Assembly (NCBI GenBank): GCA_030737835.1 | Contig: CM060850.1 | Location: 6,811,299 to 6,875,298, forward strand | Direction of reading: 5' to 3' | Length of the DNA stretch: 64,000 bases | DNA from: Acorus gramineus | Lineage: Eukaryota; Streptophyta; Magnoliopsida; Acorales; Acoraceae | In this document: piece after piece, positions 33,006-44,494 of the stretch | Numbering within the stretch: the stretch's first letter is position 1 | How the letters are laid out: each line of letters starts with the position of its first letter | Notes under the pieces: generated by a model | What the model saw: the letters and a program-made list of their open reading frames with translations, nothing else | Told to the model about the DNA's origin: nothing | The model's database searches: none | Made by a program: the position numbers and the translations under genes

Positions 33006-34832
33006 TCAACACTTGCTCCACTTCTCTATAAGCCCCGTGAGACGGTCGCGCGAGCTCCCCCCAACCCCGACAGCCCTCACTGCCTCGTCCTTCATGCACG
33101 ACGCAACCGCGCCGACACTCACATCCTCCATGATCTCCCTCAACGCCTCCTCGATTACCTCCCCGGCCACCACCTTCTCCCCTCCGCATCCCCACTCCCA
33201 ACCCTTCAACAGCCTCCCCATCCCTGACGCCTCCACCACCCCCGCATTGATCCGCTGGTCCCCGCCTAACGGCCACACGAGCATGGGCACCCCGTGCATC
33301 GCCGCCTCAGTCACGGAGTTCCACCCAGAGTGACTCATGAACGCCGCGACCGCCCTGTGCGCAAGTATCTCCCCCTGCTCCACCCAGTGCTTCACCACCA
33401 ACCCCCTCTCCTTCACCCTCTCCATGAACCCATCCCTGAATAGCCCCTCCAACCCCTCCTCATCTTCCTTGTCCACTATCTTCATTTTCACGACCCACAT
33501 GAACCTTAATCATAGTTACAAAATTCGTGTATCACAAATATTTGGTAATTGTTATGTTTGATATGATACGTGTACATTCATAAATCATACAAGATAAAAT
33601 ATTAAATAGTATTGAGATAATGAGACTATATTCTAGATAATTTAAGCGTGGATAATATTCGATGGTACAGTCCCAAATGCAGCCCTAAATACAACTCTCA
33701 CATATTTTAATTTTAAAAAATAATAAAACTCAATCAATGAGGTATATGTTTTAATAAGAAATGTATGTCGCTTTATTTTTTGAATTGAATGTACCTATTT
33801 TTAACAAATAGGAAAAAATTAATAAGGTGTACCTAAAAAGGTATACATCTCACTAGATAGTTAATGAAGAATATGCACGTTATATTCTGTAAAGACGATA
33901 TCCAATCAGAATACTGTAACGAACATTCAGAAAAATACAGAGTACTATGTAACTACGAACCTGAATCCACTCCTTTCGAGCCCGCGTGCCAATTCTTTGA
34001 TCTGCGCCTCAGAGAGAGCGGTCCGGCTCCCGAAGCTCACGTACACCACCGACCGCTCCGGCTGCTGGTCCAGCCACTCTAGCTCCATCGCCCGCGCGCG
34101 CTTACTCCCAAGCGGCTTCAACGGCCCGATCGCGAACACGTGCGGGAGGCCTTCGAGGACCTCCCCTTGGTTCAGCGCGGCGAGCGCGCGCGGCTCGAGT
34201 GCGTCGAAGGTGTTGACGAGCACGCCGTCCGTGGCAACGAGTGCGGCGCCGTTGGCGGAGAACTGCTGCGCGAAGAGGTTGTTCGGGTCGCGCAGGACGG
34301 GCGGGACCATCGACGCGTCGACGAAGGGGGAGCCCGGGATGTCGTCCGCGTTGGGGAAGCGCGCCAAGAAGGAGAGCATGGAAGAGGAGGAGATGAAGAG
34401 GATGAAGCAGGGGAGGTTGAGGCGCGCGCGGGAGACGGGGGCGACGGAGGAGGCGAGGGAGATGTCGGTGACGAGAGCGGAAGGTTTAGGATCGAGGGGT
34501 AGGAGGAGGTCGGGGAGGAGGTGTGGCGCGGAGCGGCTGATGGACTCTAATTGGAGGCAGAAAGGGTCGGTGGAGTTGGCGGAGGAGGGGTCGAAGGGGA
34601 GGAGGTGGAGGTCGAGGCAATGGACGGAGGGGTGGGAAGAGAGAAAATCGGAGAATTGGAGGGACTCGGCGGAGGAGACGATGGGGAGGGGGCGGAGGAG
34701 GGTGACGCGGCAGCCGAAGGAGACGAGGGAGGAGGCGAAGCGGAGGAATGGGGTCACGTGGGCCATGCCCGCGCTCGGGAGGATGGCCACATGCGCGGAA
34801 GGCTGTGGCGCGGGGTCGGCGGAGGAGGGCAT
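33006..34832 (-). CDS. UGT708-type UDP-glycosyltransferase (C-glucosyltransferase family), copy 3
   Basis: Two exons on the minus strand, 34832-33961 and 33504-33006, give 456 aa. Its 456-bp intron carries a copy of the dispersed AT-rich MITE. The start is MPSSADPAPQ, 67 bp below a TATA box; an upstream in-frame Met at 34895 lies next to the TATA box and is unlikely. The N-terminal motif reads SAGMAHVTPF, so the Gly before catalytic H25 is Ala. In the PSPG box the nearly invariant HCGWNS is HSGWNS (TCT codon), while WVEQ and GDQ are kept. The frame is intact and full length. These two changes make altered donor binding or lower activity plausible, but that is inference. Otherwise it is close to copies 1 and 2. 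Confidence 0.9.
33655..33865. repeat. Dispersed AT-rich MITE-like copy in UGT copy 3 intron
   Basis: Carries GTACAGTCCCAAATGCAGCCC and AATGAGGTATATGTTTTAAT, both characteristic of the family also seen at 38510-38800 and 52640-52950. Confidence 0.5.
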
Positions 34833-34898
34833 CGTTGGTGGTAGAGGGAGTGAACTAGGAGAGATTTTTTTTTTTTTTTTTTCTAGGCTGTGCACTCC

Positions 34899-34906
34899 TA
34901 TTTATA
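34899..34906 (-). promoter_or_regulatory. TATA box of UGT copy 3
   Basis: CTATAAATAGG on the minus strand, 67 bp upstream of the ATG. Confidence 0.7.
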
Positions 34907-34909
34907 GTT

Positions 34910-36488
34910 GGGAATGCAGTTTTATATATTTTGTTAGTCATCCAGCGATGTATGGTGATGTATATATTTCAATAATTTGTTTTTATATTTGTTAAGAATA
35001 AATTTATTTTTTTTAAAACAGAACAGTATGTATTTTTTAAATATATATTATTTTTAAAAATTAAAATACACATGAATTTCCATGAGATTGTTGGCATGAT
35101 GTTTTAACATTTTTTATTTTTTAATGTTTAAAAAAAATGTTAGATTGAATTATTTTTATCAATAAAAATTCAAACTATACATGTTTTGAATTTTTTTAAA
35201 AGTGTAAATGTCATCTAATGTGTTATATATTTTGATAAAAAAATATGTCATTTTATTTTGAGTTGAATGAATTTATTTTTAATAAATATAAAAAATATTT
35301 AATAGTATATATAAACATCTAACTAAATATATTATTTACTATATTTTTAAGAGATATACATTATTTTATTTTGAATTGTTTAAACGCCCCTGTTTAAAAG
35401 AGTATTTTAATTGGTGGTGGTGGTGTGCACACGGGGTTGCTGGCGCTGTCAGTGGGTGTTAAATGGGGATGGTTGGTTTCTTGGGTTTAGTGTTGATTTT
35501 GTTTTTAGTGGTGCTACGCTCAGTCTTTTTTTCCACGCACATGGAAGCTCACTCTTGCCGTGTGAAAGCATGGTTTGACTCTTTTTTACACGCATATGGA
35601 AACTCACTCTTTTGTGGTGTGAAAATATAGTAAAAAAAAATTGAGTGTAACAATATTAAAAACAAATTATGTTTAATGTAATATTAAAACTATATAAAGA
35701 CTAGTTTGATAAGAGATTAAGGTTTTAAAAATAATGTCTTAATTTTTTTGAAAAAAAATCTATCAATTCATATTTATATTTATTAAAATTGAGATAAAAA
35801 AGAATAAATGTTATTTTTAGGTAAAACAAAATATCTACATTTTCATTTTAAAATAAAAACAATTGTCCGCAGTTTATATCGATTATATTTTATACCTACG
35901 AGAATAAGTTGTTATTCTACTCACTTATACCTATAATTATTCTTTATCCTATCATTTATCCCCTATAGTGGTGAGAGCGCTGCCGTGATGTTGGTCCTTG
36001 CGTTTCACCTCCCCGTGCCATCAGTTCTGTGTGACTCGTCCCGGTGCTCTCGATCCACCATTCATTTGTTTTTTGTGATGCCCTAATAGTTACATTGTGT
36101 GACATATGAATGTTTTTGTTACTGATAGATGGAATGTTTTGGTATATTAATGTTTAAATTCATGTTACTAACATTCATTTGGTTTCGTATACAAACAGAA
36201 GTAATGGTTTTGGTATTCCTATGTTTAAGAGGGTTTTGTGTAATGTTTTGGTATATGAAATGTTTATGTTCATGTGTGTATATGAACAACTGGCGTATAA
36301 ATGCTTGCTTCAAAGTTCTGTGATATATTAATTTGTCAACACGTGGTTTTGCATGTATTCTTGGAAGTTGTTGGTAAAAATATAGTTGGGTTGGAAGTGA
36401 CACAAGGGAGCTGGGCAAAGTGGAAATAATGAATATATTAAAGTGTTGGAAGTGACAGGGAGGGAGTTTGGGGAATGGAATTAATAAC
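34910..36488. other. AT-rich intergenic region upstream of UGT copy 3
   Basis: Contains another copy of the dispersed AT-rich repeat (35140-35400). A short GC-richer stretch at 35970-36060 has no recognisable frame. No gene supported. Confidence 0.45.
35140..35400. repeat. Dispersed AT-rich MITE-like copy
   Basis: Reverse-orientation member with ATCTAATGTGTTATATATTTTG and TGAGTTGAATGAATTTATTTTTA-like blocks. Confidence 0.45.
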
Positions 36489-36636
36489 GGGGAAAGTTCC
36501 TATCATCCTATCAATTCCTCCACCCACTACTTGTAATTTTATTTTTTATTTTTTTATTTTATTCAAACCCACTCCACAATTATCATAAAAAAAGAAAACT
36601 CTCTCTCTACCCATCGATCACTCACTCCCAAACCAA

Positions 36637-36668
<32 letters not shown>

Positions 36669-37029
36669 GAAGGGCCAAAGAAGACGAGCCCCCTCAGCTT
36701 TACCATCGCCTCCGTCGCCTCATGAGGGATCAACCCGCGATGGTGACGGTGGTGGCGGCGACGAACGCCGTCGCCGGATGGGGGTACTCGAGGCTCGTGG
36801 TGATGGCCCTCAACGTCGCCTGGAACCTCGCGTTCGTCCTCGTTTTGGCGGGAGCTCTAACATCGACGACCAGGTAGAGGCCATTGGTCCCCATTAGGGC
36901 ATGGATCGTGGGGTGGTGTTCACGGATTTTTTTTTTTTTTTTTAATGGAGGGGTGGGTTAGGATAAAAAAAATAAAAATATAAGGAGTGGGTGGAGGAGT
37001 TGATGATCGCGGTGGTAGTAAGTGTCCCT
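36489..37029. mobile_element. Pack-MULE-like element with RING-ligase gene fragment
   Basis: The 541-bp element has inverted arms (GGGGAAAGTTCCTATCATCC; inverted right end AGGGACACTTACTACCACC) that share CTCCTCCACCCACT. The flanks ATTAATAAC and ATTAATAAT (36480-36488 and 37030-37038) match at 8 of 9, as expected for a MULE. Between the arms sits a GC-rich exon-like segment at 36660-36900, unlike the AT-rich surroundings, plus a (CT)n leader. Confidence 0.8.
36722..36877 (+). pseudogene. Captured N-terminal fragment of a RIE1-like RING-H2 E3 ligase gene
   Basis: The 51-codon frame MRDQPAMVTVVAATNAVAGW, then GYSRLVVMALNVAWNLAFVL and VLAGALTSTTR, resembles the first membrane segment of plant membrane-anchored RING-H2 ligases of the RIE1/At4g11680 type, whose pattern is W-YSRPVV-LD--WNLAFV. 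The RING itself is absent. The frame stops at CCAGGTAG, where the CAG|GTAGAG sequence could be the original exon's splice donor. It lies inside MULE-like arms, so it is a transposon-captured piece and not a working gene. The parent gene is not in this window. The match rests on memory of the family. Confidence 0.55.
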
Positions 37030-37038
37030 ATTAATAAT

Positions 37039-37813
37039 ACATGCTTGGGCTTGAATGAAAACATTATGTATGAGCCGCGGGGGTGGTGACTAAGTGTAAC
37101 ACCGTGGGTTCAATTGACCCATCAAATTTTAAAAAAACATTAAACTACCTAATCTATCTAACCTGTCCCATATTTACATATTAACCCAAGCCCATTTAAA
37201 AAAAAAACAGAAAACGTGGAATACTCGGATTGCATGGGGTGGGTATTTGTTGTGTACTCAATTTTTAAAATAATCACATTGTACCTAATATTCACCACAT
37301 CATATTTAATATTCATAAAAAAATCAAAAAAATCTACGTCCCTACCCCACCTTACATATATTAAAAAAATTTGGAACTCTTTGTCTTCTGTAAAGTTCGC
37401 AGACCCTCGCCACGGATGCGTCGATCACCCACGTTGCCAATCTGCAATCGCCGCTTCCATGTTCCAATCATCTCTGATCACGTTGTCAATTTCCTCTTCC
37501 TACTCTGTTTCAGGTTTCTAGTCATGAATTTAATTTTAATTTATTTTTTTCTTTTTTGTTTTATTTTTAATCTAAAACTCTTCCATCATTGCATAATCGT
37601 ATATGAATAATAAATAAAACTCATCAATATTACACTCTTTTTTTTTCCTTCACATGCCTATATATCAAAAGCCCTTTCACGGCTTCACCTGTCTGTTTGG
37701 ATAATTATAAAAAATCATGGATTTTGTTCAAAGTTTTAGTTGATTAGTTATTTGATTTTGTATGTATTTATATTTATTAAAAATTTTATTTTACAGATTT
37801 TGCAATTTGTTCA
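37039..37813. other. AT-rich spacer with short GC-richer piece
   Basis: Holds a 101-codon frame at 37216-37521 without recognisable content. It may be the left part of the hAT remnant that follows; no clear left end is visible. Confidence 0.4.
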
Positions 37814-38349
37814 ATGGATAAATTTTTAAAGAGAAAATCAACTATAGAGCAAGATTTTTCTCCTACCGAAGAAAATTGTTGTGCTAAGTAAAGTCATATT
37901 GATGTGAATAATCTTCCTTCAGATCCAGGGCTAAGAAAAAAAATTTCAACTTATCATCCTAATGCTTATGATAAGCAGAAGTTCATTCATCTTGCTGGGC
38001 TTTATCCATCTGATTTTTCTGCAACAAATCTTATGGTGCTTGATAATCAACTTCAGAATTATATTATTGATCTGCGTTTCAACAATGAATCTTTAGAATT
38101 AAAAGGAATTTGTGACCTTGCTCGAAAGTTACAAAGAAACATCTGGTATATCCCTTGGTCTATTTGTTTCTAAAGTTAGAGTTAATTTTATCGGTTGCGA
38201 CTGCAAGTGTTGAAAGAGCTTTTTCAGGAATGAAAATCATCAAGAGCCGATTGCGAAACAGAACGGGAGATCAATGGATGAATAATTGTTTGGTTACATA
38301 TATTGAAAAAGATATATTTGATAATGTTGATACTGAAATTATCATGTAA
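37814..38349 (+). pseudogene. Collapsed hAT (zf-MYM/TTF type) transposase remnant
   Basis: It begins MDKFLKRKS and, after an in-frame stop near 37889, continues NNLPSDPGLRKKISTYHP, the TTF-type N-terminal motif of this hAT group. It then jumps from LDNQLQNYIIDLR to a separate frame at about 38155-38349 with VATASVERAFSGMKIIKSRL, the hATC dimerisation end. The whole catalytic core of about 500 residues is missing, so this is an internal-deletion derivative. The right end at about 38475-38493 reads GGAGCCGCCACTG, a typical terminus for the group. The element cannot move itself. Confidence 0.75.
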
Positions 38350-38493
38350 CGATTTCAAAATATGAAATCTCCCCGATGACAATCGTAAAAGTTTATATAT
38401 TGAAAATCCTTGATATTTTTTTTATGATTTTTTTTTTTAATGTCAGTTTCTGAATGACTCCATCTATAAAAATTCTTGGAGCCGCCACTGATG

Positions 38494-38965
38494 ACCCACC
38501 AAAATAAAAAGAGTGTTGTTACACTCAGTTTTTTTCTCAGTCCAAAACACAGTCCTATATACTATTTTAGAAATTAAGTGAAGTATATACTTCGTTAGAT
38601 ATTGTATATACCACATTAAAATGTTTCTTACACTTACTAAAAATGAGTTCATTCAACTTGAAATGGAGCGATATATACTTTTTATTAAAGCATATACCTC
38701 ATTAGATGATGTTTACTATTTAAAAAAAAATAAAAACATGTGATGTCTGAGTTTTAATTGGTGAATGTGATTAAGTCTAGTATTTTTTAAATAAAAAATA
38801 TTATTTATCTTATTTATTGTTCTTCTGCCCTCCAAAAATGAAAAAATGAAAAAATAAAAAACATTATTTATGCTCAACCACTTCAACCTGTCAATGGATA
38901 GCAAAAGTCAACCTCGAGCCATATTATCATGACAACCCACCCGGAATGTGAAGTGTTTTGATACT
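38494..38965. repeat. Dispersed AT-rich MITE-like copy and spacer
   Basis: Positions 38510-38800 contain CAGTCCTATATACTATTTTAG, GAGTTCATTCAACTTGAAAT and ATATACCTCATTAGATGATG, the clearest statement of the family's motifs. The rest is non-coding. Confidence 0.55.
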
Positions 38966-40091
38966 GGGGACGGTTATTTAAACCCATGTTTAATGAAAAA
39001 CCACCCCAATTGAAAAATCACCCGTCCAATTTTTTAAAACTTATAAAACCACCCGACTAAATATTATTATGTAAAACCACCATTATTGACTACACCTCAT
39101 TTTGAATCAAGCCCACCCCCTGTATTGTTCAACAAACGTAGTGTCGATCAATGCTACATACGTCGACACTTCTAATGTCGAACTGAAGGGTTACACAAAC
39201 ATTTTTTTTTGTTATAATATCAACACATGCATGTATTGTCGATATGTGTTAAATATGTTATCAAACGGAGTGTCGATACTAGCAGATTATTGAAAAATAA
39301 AAAGAGTTATGCTTTTCAAACTAACATCTTCTTCTTCTTTGTGTGTTATATTTTATCTTTTGAAATCCTCATTGATCAATGATTTTGATTCATTTCCTAA
39401 TTATTAGTTTGATATAATTTATTTTTTATCTATATTCAAACCAGGCTGGCAATATAAACTAACAATGACTCATTTTATTCAAATATGTGATTGATGTTAG
39501 TTTGAAAAACATAACTATTTTATTTTGTGTGTATATAACTCTTAATTTCTTGTATATGATTGAGTATTTACTTAATTTTTACAGTGTAGTATGACTCCCA
39601 AGAAACGTATTCGACCTACAACTTTCAATCGAAAAAATTATTCTAAGAACATGGCATCGAGATCTCGAGATGATGAAGTTCAAGCATATCCATAAAAAGT
39701 AGCTTGCAATTATCTGTTGGTATCGACACTATCATTGTTGGCGATTAGCATTTTTCTCGACATCTTATATGTCGATCGATACCTATTTTTTATTTTTCAA
39801 TAATCTGCTAGTATCAACATTCCGCTTGGCGACATATTTAACACATATCGATAATACATTTGTCGATATTATAACAAAAAAAAAATGTTTGTGTAACCCT
39901 TTAGTTCGACACTAGAAGTGTCGACGTATGTAGTATCGGTCGACACTATGTTTGTCAAACAGTACAGGGGGTGGGCTTGGTTCAAAATGGGGTGTCATCG
40001 GTAGGGGTGGTTTTCCTTTGGTTTTGGGTGCATAAAAACGATTAATCACGGGGTGGTTTTCTAATTGCATGGGACGGACATATAACTCTCC
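38966..40091. mobile_element. MULE-type fold-back element with GTCGAC-rich arms
   Basis: The 1126-bp element has flanks TTTGATACT and TTTGATATT (38957-38965 and 40092-40100) that agree at 8 of 9. Arms of about 350 bp mirror each other (GAAAAACCACCCC, AAGCCCACCCCCTGTA, ACATACGTCGACACTTCTA, GGGTTACACAAACATTTTTT). The centre has a short frame near 39591 (MTPKKRIRPTTFN) of no known family. Many GTCGA/TCGAC motifs are spaced through both arms. Confidence 0.8.
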
Positions 40092-41838
40092 TTTGATATT
40101 TGGGTGGTGGGTTTAATGCTAATCAAAGTTATAAAAAATTTGGGGTTTTTTTTATAATTAAAGGTGAGATTTATGAAAATTGTCGTGGATGAATATGAAG
40201 CATATGTATGTAGTTAGGGTTTTTTTTTTTAACTTATCCTTTAACAATATGACAATGTAAATTGTCTCAGATGGGTTATTTCTTACCAATATGACAATGT
40301 AAATTGCCTCAGATGAGGCCAGTGTGTGTGTGTGTGTGTAAGGTGGGATTCATGACTCGTCTTGCACAAAACAAATATTATTTGTTAAATTCAAAATAGA
40401 ACAATATCAACTTTTCATTAAATCATATAATAACTCATTAGATGGAGTTTATTAGTTTTAAAAAATTAAAAATGTGAAAATTGCACTTGGGACTATATTT
40501 GGGGCTGTATCTTAGATAATATTATTCTTCAAATAACCCACATCCCTTTTGCACCCACCATATGTGAATTTGTGTTTCCCCAAACCCACTACCTAATAAA
40601 AACACACATATATATTCATTGGAAAACTATATCATACAATGGTACAACTTGGGTGGGTTGAACCCAACCCAACCCACCCGACCCAACCCGATATTTAGAT
40701 GAATTCGAGTTGGATATTTTGATCATTGGGTTCACTCGACTTACGAGAACCCAATTTAGGTTGAATTTAGGTTGTGGAGGTTTGGGTTGCTTAGGTTCAA
40801 CCAGAACCTAAAGGTGCATTGAACATGGAGCGTTTGATCATTATATTGTTTGATAGACAATGAATAATGTGTGAATAAGTTAATGGATAATATTTATTAA
40901 TTTGGAAATGATATGACTACCCCTATTCATTTTAATTTTATTTTTTTGGTTGGGTTTCCTACCGAACTATTGCCAATTTGTGTATCCTCACTTCACATGA
41001 ATCATCAATAATGGTTGTAAGTGATAAATGGGTTATAACACTTTTGCTCATTAAAAAGGGCTGTGGCTACCTACAATGAAATCGGAACATGTTAAAATGA
41101 TCAAGATGTCATTTAGTACCCAAATTCATATGTTATACAATTACCATGTAAATTATCAAATGAATGTCAAACAGCTAGGGGAAGGTGTGGTTGGATTGGT
41201 CAAGAAGACGATGAAGAAGCCATTGAGGATCTGAAAATCGCTGCCTATTTGAGAGGTCACGGGGGTTGAAATTTTTTTGATGGGACGTATGCAACAGCAG
41301 GGTATTGCTAGGAAAAAAAGAAAAAGAAGTCCCGTGGAGCCCACATATTTGAACAGATGGAATAACTCAAATTCTAGCCCTTTTGTGGAATCCCAATATA
41401 GGGTTATCGATCCATGTTTATCCTTGCATATTTTATATCAGGTTATTCACTGCTTCCAAACAATAAAAATCACCTATTCTATGTTATTCTCACTTATTTT
41501 CTAGGTTATTCTATATCCAAATAGAGGCTTAGAGTATATACTGCACAACGACAATATGCACTAATAGAGTATATAGATTATACACTATGACAATATACTA
41601 TATATATACTCTACTAGTTTATACTTTACTAGCATATATGCCGTACCCCTAATACCACTAAAGTGCATATTGTAATATGAAAAATACTTAAGGTTAAAGA
41701 CATTTATATCCCCACAAACATGAATAATCAATAAGTCCTCGTTAAAGTTGGTTGGGATAGACCTATGCGGCCAACCACAACCCAAATTATCTGTTGAGGA
41801 GTAGTTTTGTGAGTTTTTTTTATCTTGTGACTACTGAC
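40092..41838. other. Intergenic region with repeat fragments
   Basis: Includes a (TG)n run at 40321-40340, a dispersed AT-rich MITE-like copy (40380-40530, with GGGACTATATTTGGGGCTGT), and a piece of the GGGTTGG-rich hAT family at 40640-40830. Frames around 41156-41504 are not recognisable. No gene supported. Confidence 0.45.
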
Positions 41839-42682
41839 TAGGCCTGTCAACGTGTCGGGTCCGGATCGGGTCGGGGTGGACCCGGACCCGACCCGTGACA
41901 GGACCCGATGGGTCCTGGTCCAACCTAGGACCTGGCCGGTCCGGAGAAATGTGGACCCGGACCCGGACCCGTCGGACCCGGGTCGGGTCCGGGTCCGACC
42001 CGACCCGGATGGTTGGGTAAAAAAAAAAAAAAAAAAAGAAGAGCTCATGTATTTGTTTGCCTTATCATTCTATTTGAAATTTTTTGTAATAAAACATTAT
42101 TGTTAATGAGACTATGTTTGAATATAATTTTATACAATTCAAAAGAAGTAAATGAATTATTAAACAACATCTAAAATAATAATCACTAACATAAAAAACA
42201 TATTAACTTAAATAATAAACATAACTAACCTAAACAACATTCAAAACAATATTAACCTAAACAACATTCAAAACAATAAACACTAACATATTAACCTAAA
42301 TAATAAACATAAATCATGCAACAAACTAATTAATCATACAAATTCAAAAGCTAATAAGTTAATTGTTCAAAACAAATCGATTTATAGGCTTGTTATGATT
42401 ATGATTTATGAACTTGTAGATACAAAAATAAGTTAAGTAAAAAATAAAATTATATATCAACTAATACTAATGATCTTATAATATATGAGTATATTTTAAT
42501 AAAACAATCGGGTCTCGGGTCCAACGGGTCGGGGCTGGGCGAACCCGACCTATTTGTTTGTTCGGGTCCGCCGGGTCGAGTCCAACTCGGGTCGGGTCTA
42601 AATCGGGTCGGGTATATTACACGTGTAATCGGATCCGGGTCGGGTCGGGTCCGGGTCTGGACCCGACCCATTGACATGCCTA
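41839..42682. mobile_element. hAT-type element, GGGTCC-rich family, both ends present
   Basis: The 844-bp element starts TAGGCCTGTCAACG and ends TTGACATGCCTA. Dense GGGTCGGG/GGACCCG repeats lie at both ends, with an AT-rich centre. CTTGTGAC follows the right end directly (42683-42690) and also occurs 7 bp before the left end (41824-41831), so the exact left border or a small footprint is unresolved. It is a full-length relative of the fragments at 26229 and 44621. Confidence 0.7.
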
Positions 42683-43092
42683 CTTGTGACCAGCCGATCA
42701 GGAGATAGATTAGATATCTCTTATAGTTATATCTCCTTGGTGGGTTGATTTCTTACTCTTTAATTGGATATCCCCCTTTTTTTTGAAATATAATTAAGGC
42801 ATATATGCTTATCATTTCTTAAAAAAAAAAAAAAGAGGGAAAAACTTTCTCTAACTTTCATTTTGCTTTTTTGTTTATTTGCATAGGGGGGGAAACTTTC
42901 ATTTTGAGTATTTTTTTATTCTCATTTTTATTTTATAATGAATTTAAAAAATGTTTATTTATATTTTTTTTATTATCTGACATGTTCTTGTTGATTGTCT
43001 TTCAAAATTTTATTTATTTAAAAATATTTGACAAGTATATTGCTTTCATATTATATTTCAATTAAGCACACGGACGACATATTTTATTTTTT
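42683..43092. other. AT-rich spacer
   Basis: Homopolymer-rich, no gene or element end recognised. Confidence 0.4.
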
Positions 43093-44494
43093 GGTGAATG
43101 GTTCAAATGTCCCTTGACCAAGGGTTTATTTTTATTCTACCCCTGGACTTCTTTTTATTTTTTATTTACCCCTGAAATCTGGTTCTATATATTTTTTGCC
43201 TCTGATCTGCGTCACCTCATTTTTTATACCTAAACTATCACCATCTGTAAATTGGTATTATATTTCTGTTATTGATCATTACGTTTATGTAAATGGTCAA
43301 TATATTTCTGTAATTTGTGTGTCCTTAGTTTAGTTACATATATAATGTTACATATCTCTTCTGTAAATTATAGTTTTTGTAATTTCTGTTGTAACTATTA
43401 TAAGAATGATAGATGATATTACATTTTTGTTATGTAAATGGTAGTTTATGTCATTGGGCGTTTCATTGATACTTTTTTTTTGTAGTTGTTATGTATATAA
43501 TAGTTTCTATTGTAATTGGGTATTACATTGGTAGTTGTTATATTGTAGTTGTTAAATTGGTATACATTCTGTAATGATGTAGTTTATATTGCATTGTTGT
43601 TATGTTAATGATTCATATAAATCATTTATTACATTCTGTAATTGTTTATAAAGTGTCTTTAATGGGTCATTTACATATATGTAAATTGATATTAAATTAC
43701 TGTAATTAGTTATTACATTTCTATAAAATTATATGTCCTTAGGCTAATTACATTGATACTTTTTATAATTGGTTATATAATGTTTTAATTTATGTAATTG
43801 TTAAGTACATGAATCAAGAAATACTTTCACGAAAATATTACAGTTGCTCGTATATTTCTAGTTCGGATTCATGCTATTACTAATTTTGTTCATATTGCTA
43901 AATGAAAATTTATTTAAGTGTTTGACTGATTGTTGTATTTTTTATGTAATTGGACAACGCGTTCTTCGTTATGAATTACGTTGAATGTCTAGTTTGATGG
44001 TGTTTCAATGAGTTTCATTTCAAGGAGTAAGGGTGAGACAACAATTGATTTTATTACGATAGGAAGAAAACGTTGTCATTTAAATAATTGATGTATCTAT
44101 TTTAATGAAACTTTGGGATTGTATCTATAACAATTTGGTGTATATTGAATTCACTTAAAGATAATAATAAAATGAATTACAATTCATGAATCTATTATAA
44201 TGACACTGAGAATGTATATATAATCATTTTGTGTTTAAACATCTTTGCATACGTTAATATTTTTTTATAAATAACTATTAAATATATATAACTATGTATA
44301 TGATTTCTGTATGTATCACATTATATTTCTGTATTTTTGTAACTCTGTCTATAAGAGGTAGTTCGGGTATTATGAAAAGTCAGGGGCAAAAAAAAAAAAA
44401 AAAAACCAGATTTCAGGATAAATAAAAAATAAAAAAAGTCCAGAGGCAGAAAAACAATTAGACTCTTGGTCAGGGGCATTTGAACAATTCCCCC
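43093..44494. mobile_element. Long fold-back element (MULE-like)
   Basis: The left arm (GAATGGTTCAAATGTCCCTTG, TCTACCCCTGGACTT, TTTACCCCTGAAATCTGGTT) returns inverted at 44370-44494. The element is about 1.4 kb. Its centre is made of diverged TGTAATTG/TTACATTTCTGT-type repeats and carries no frame. Flanks are T-rich (TTATTTTTT and TTTATTTTT), so a target duplication is possible but uninformative. Confidence 0.7.
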
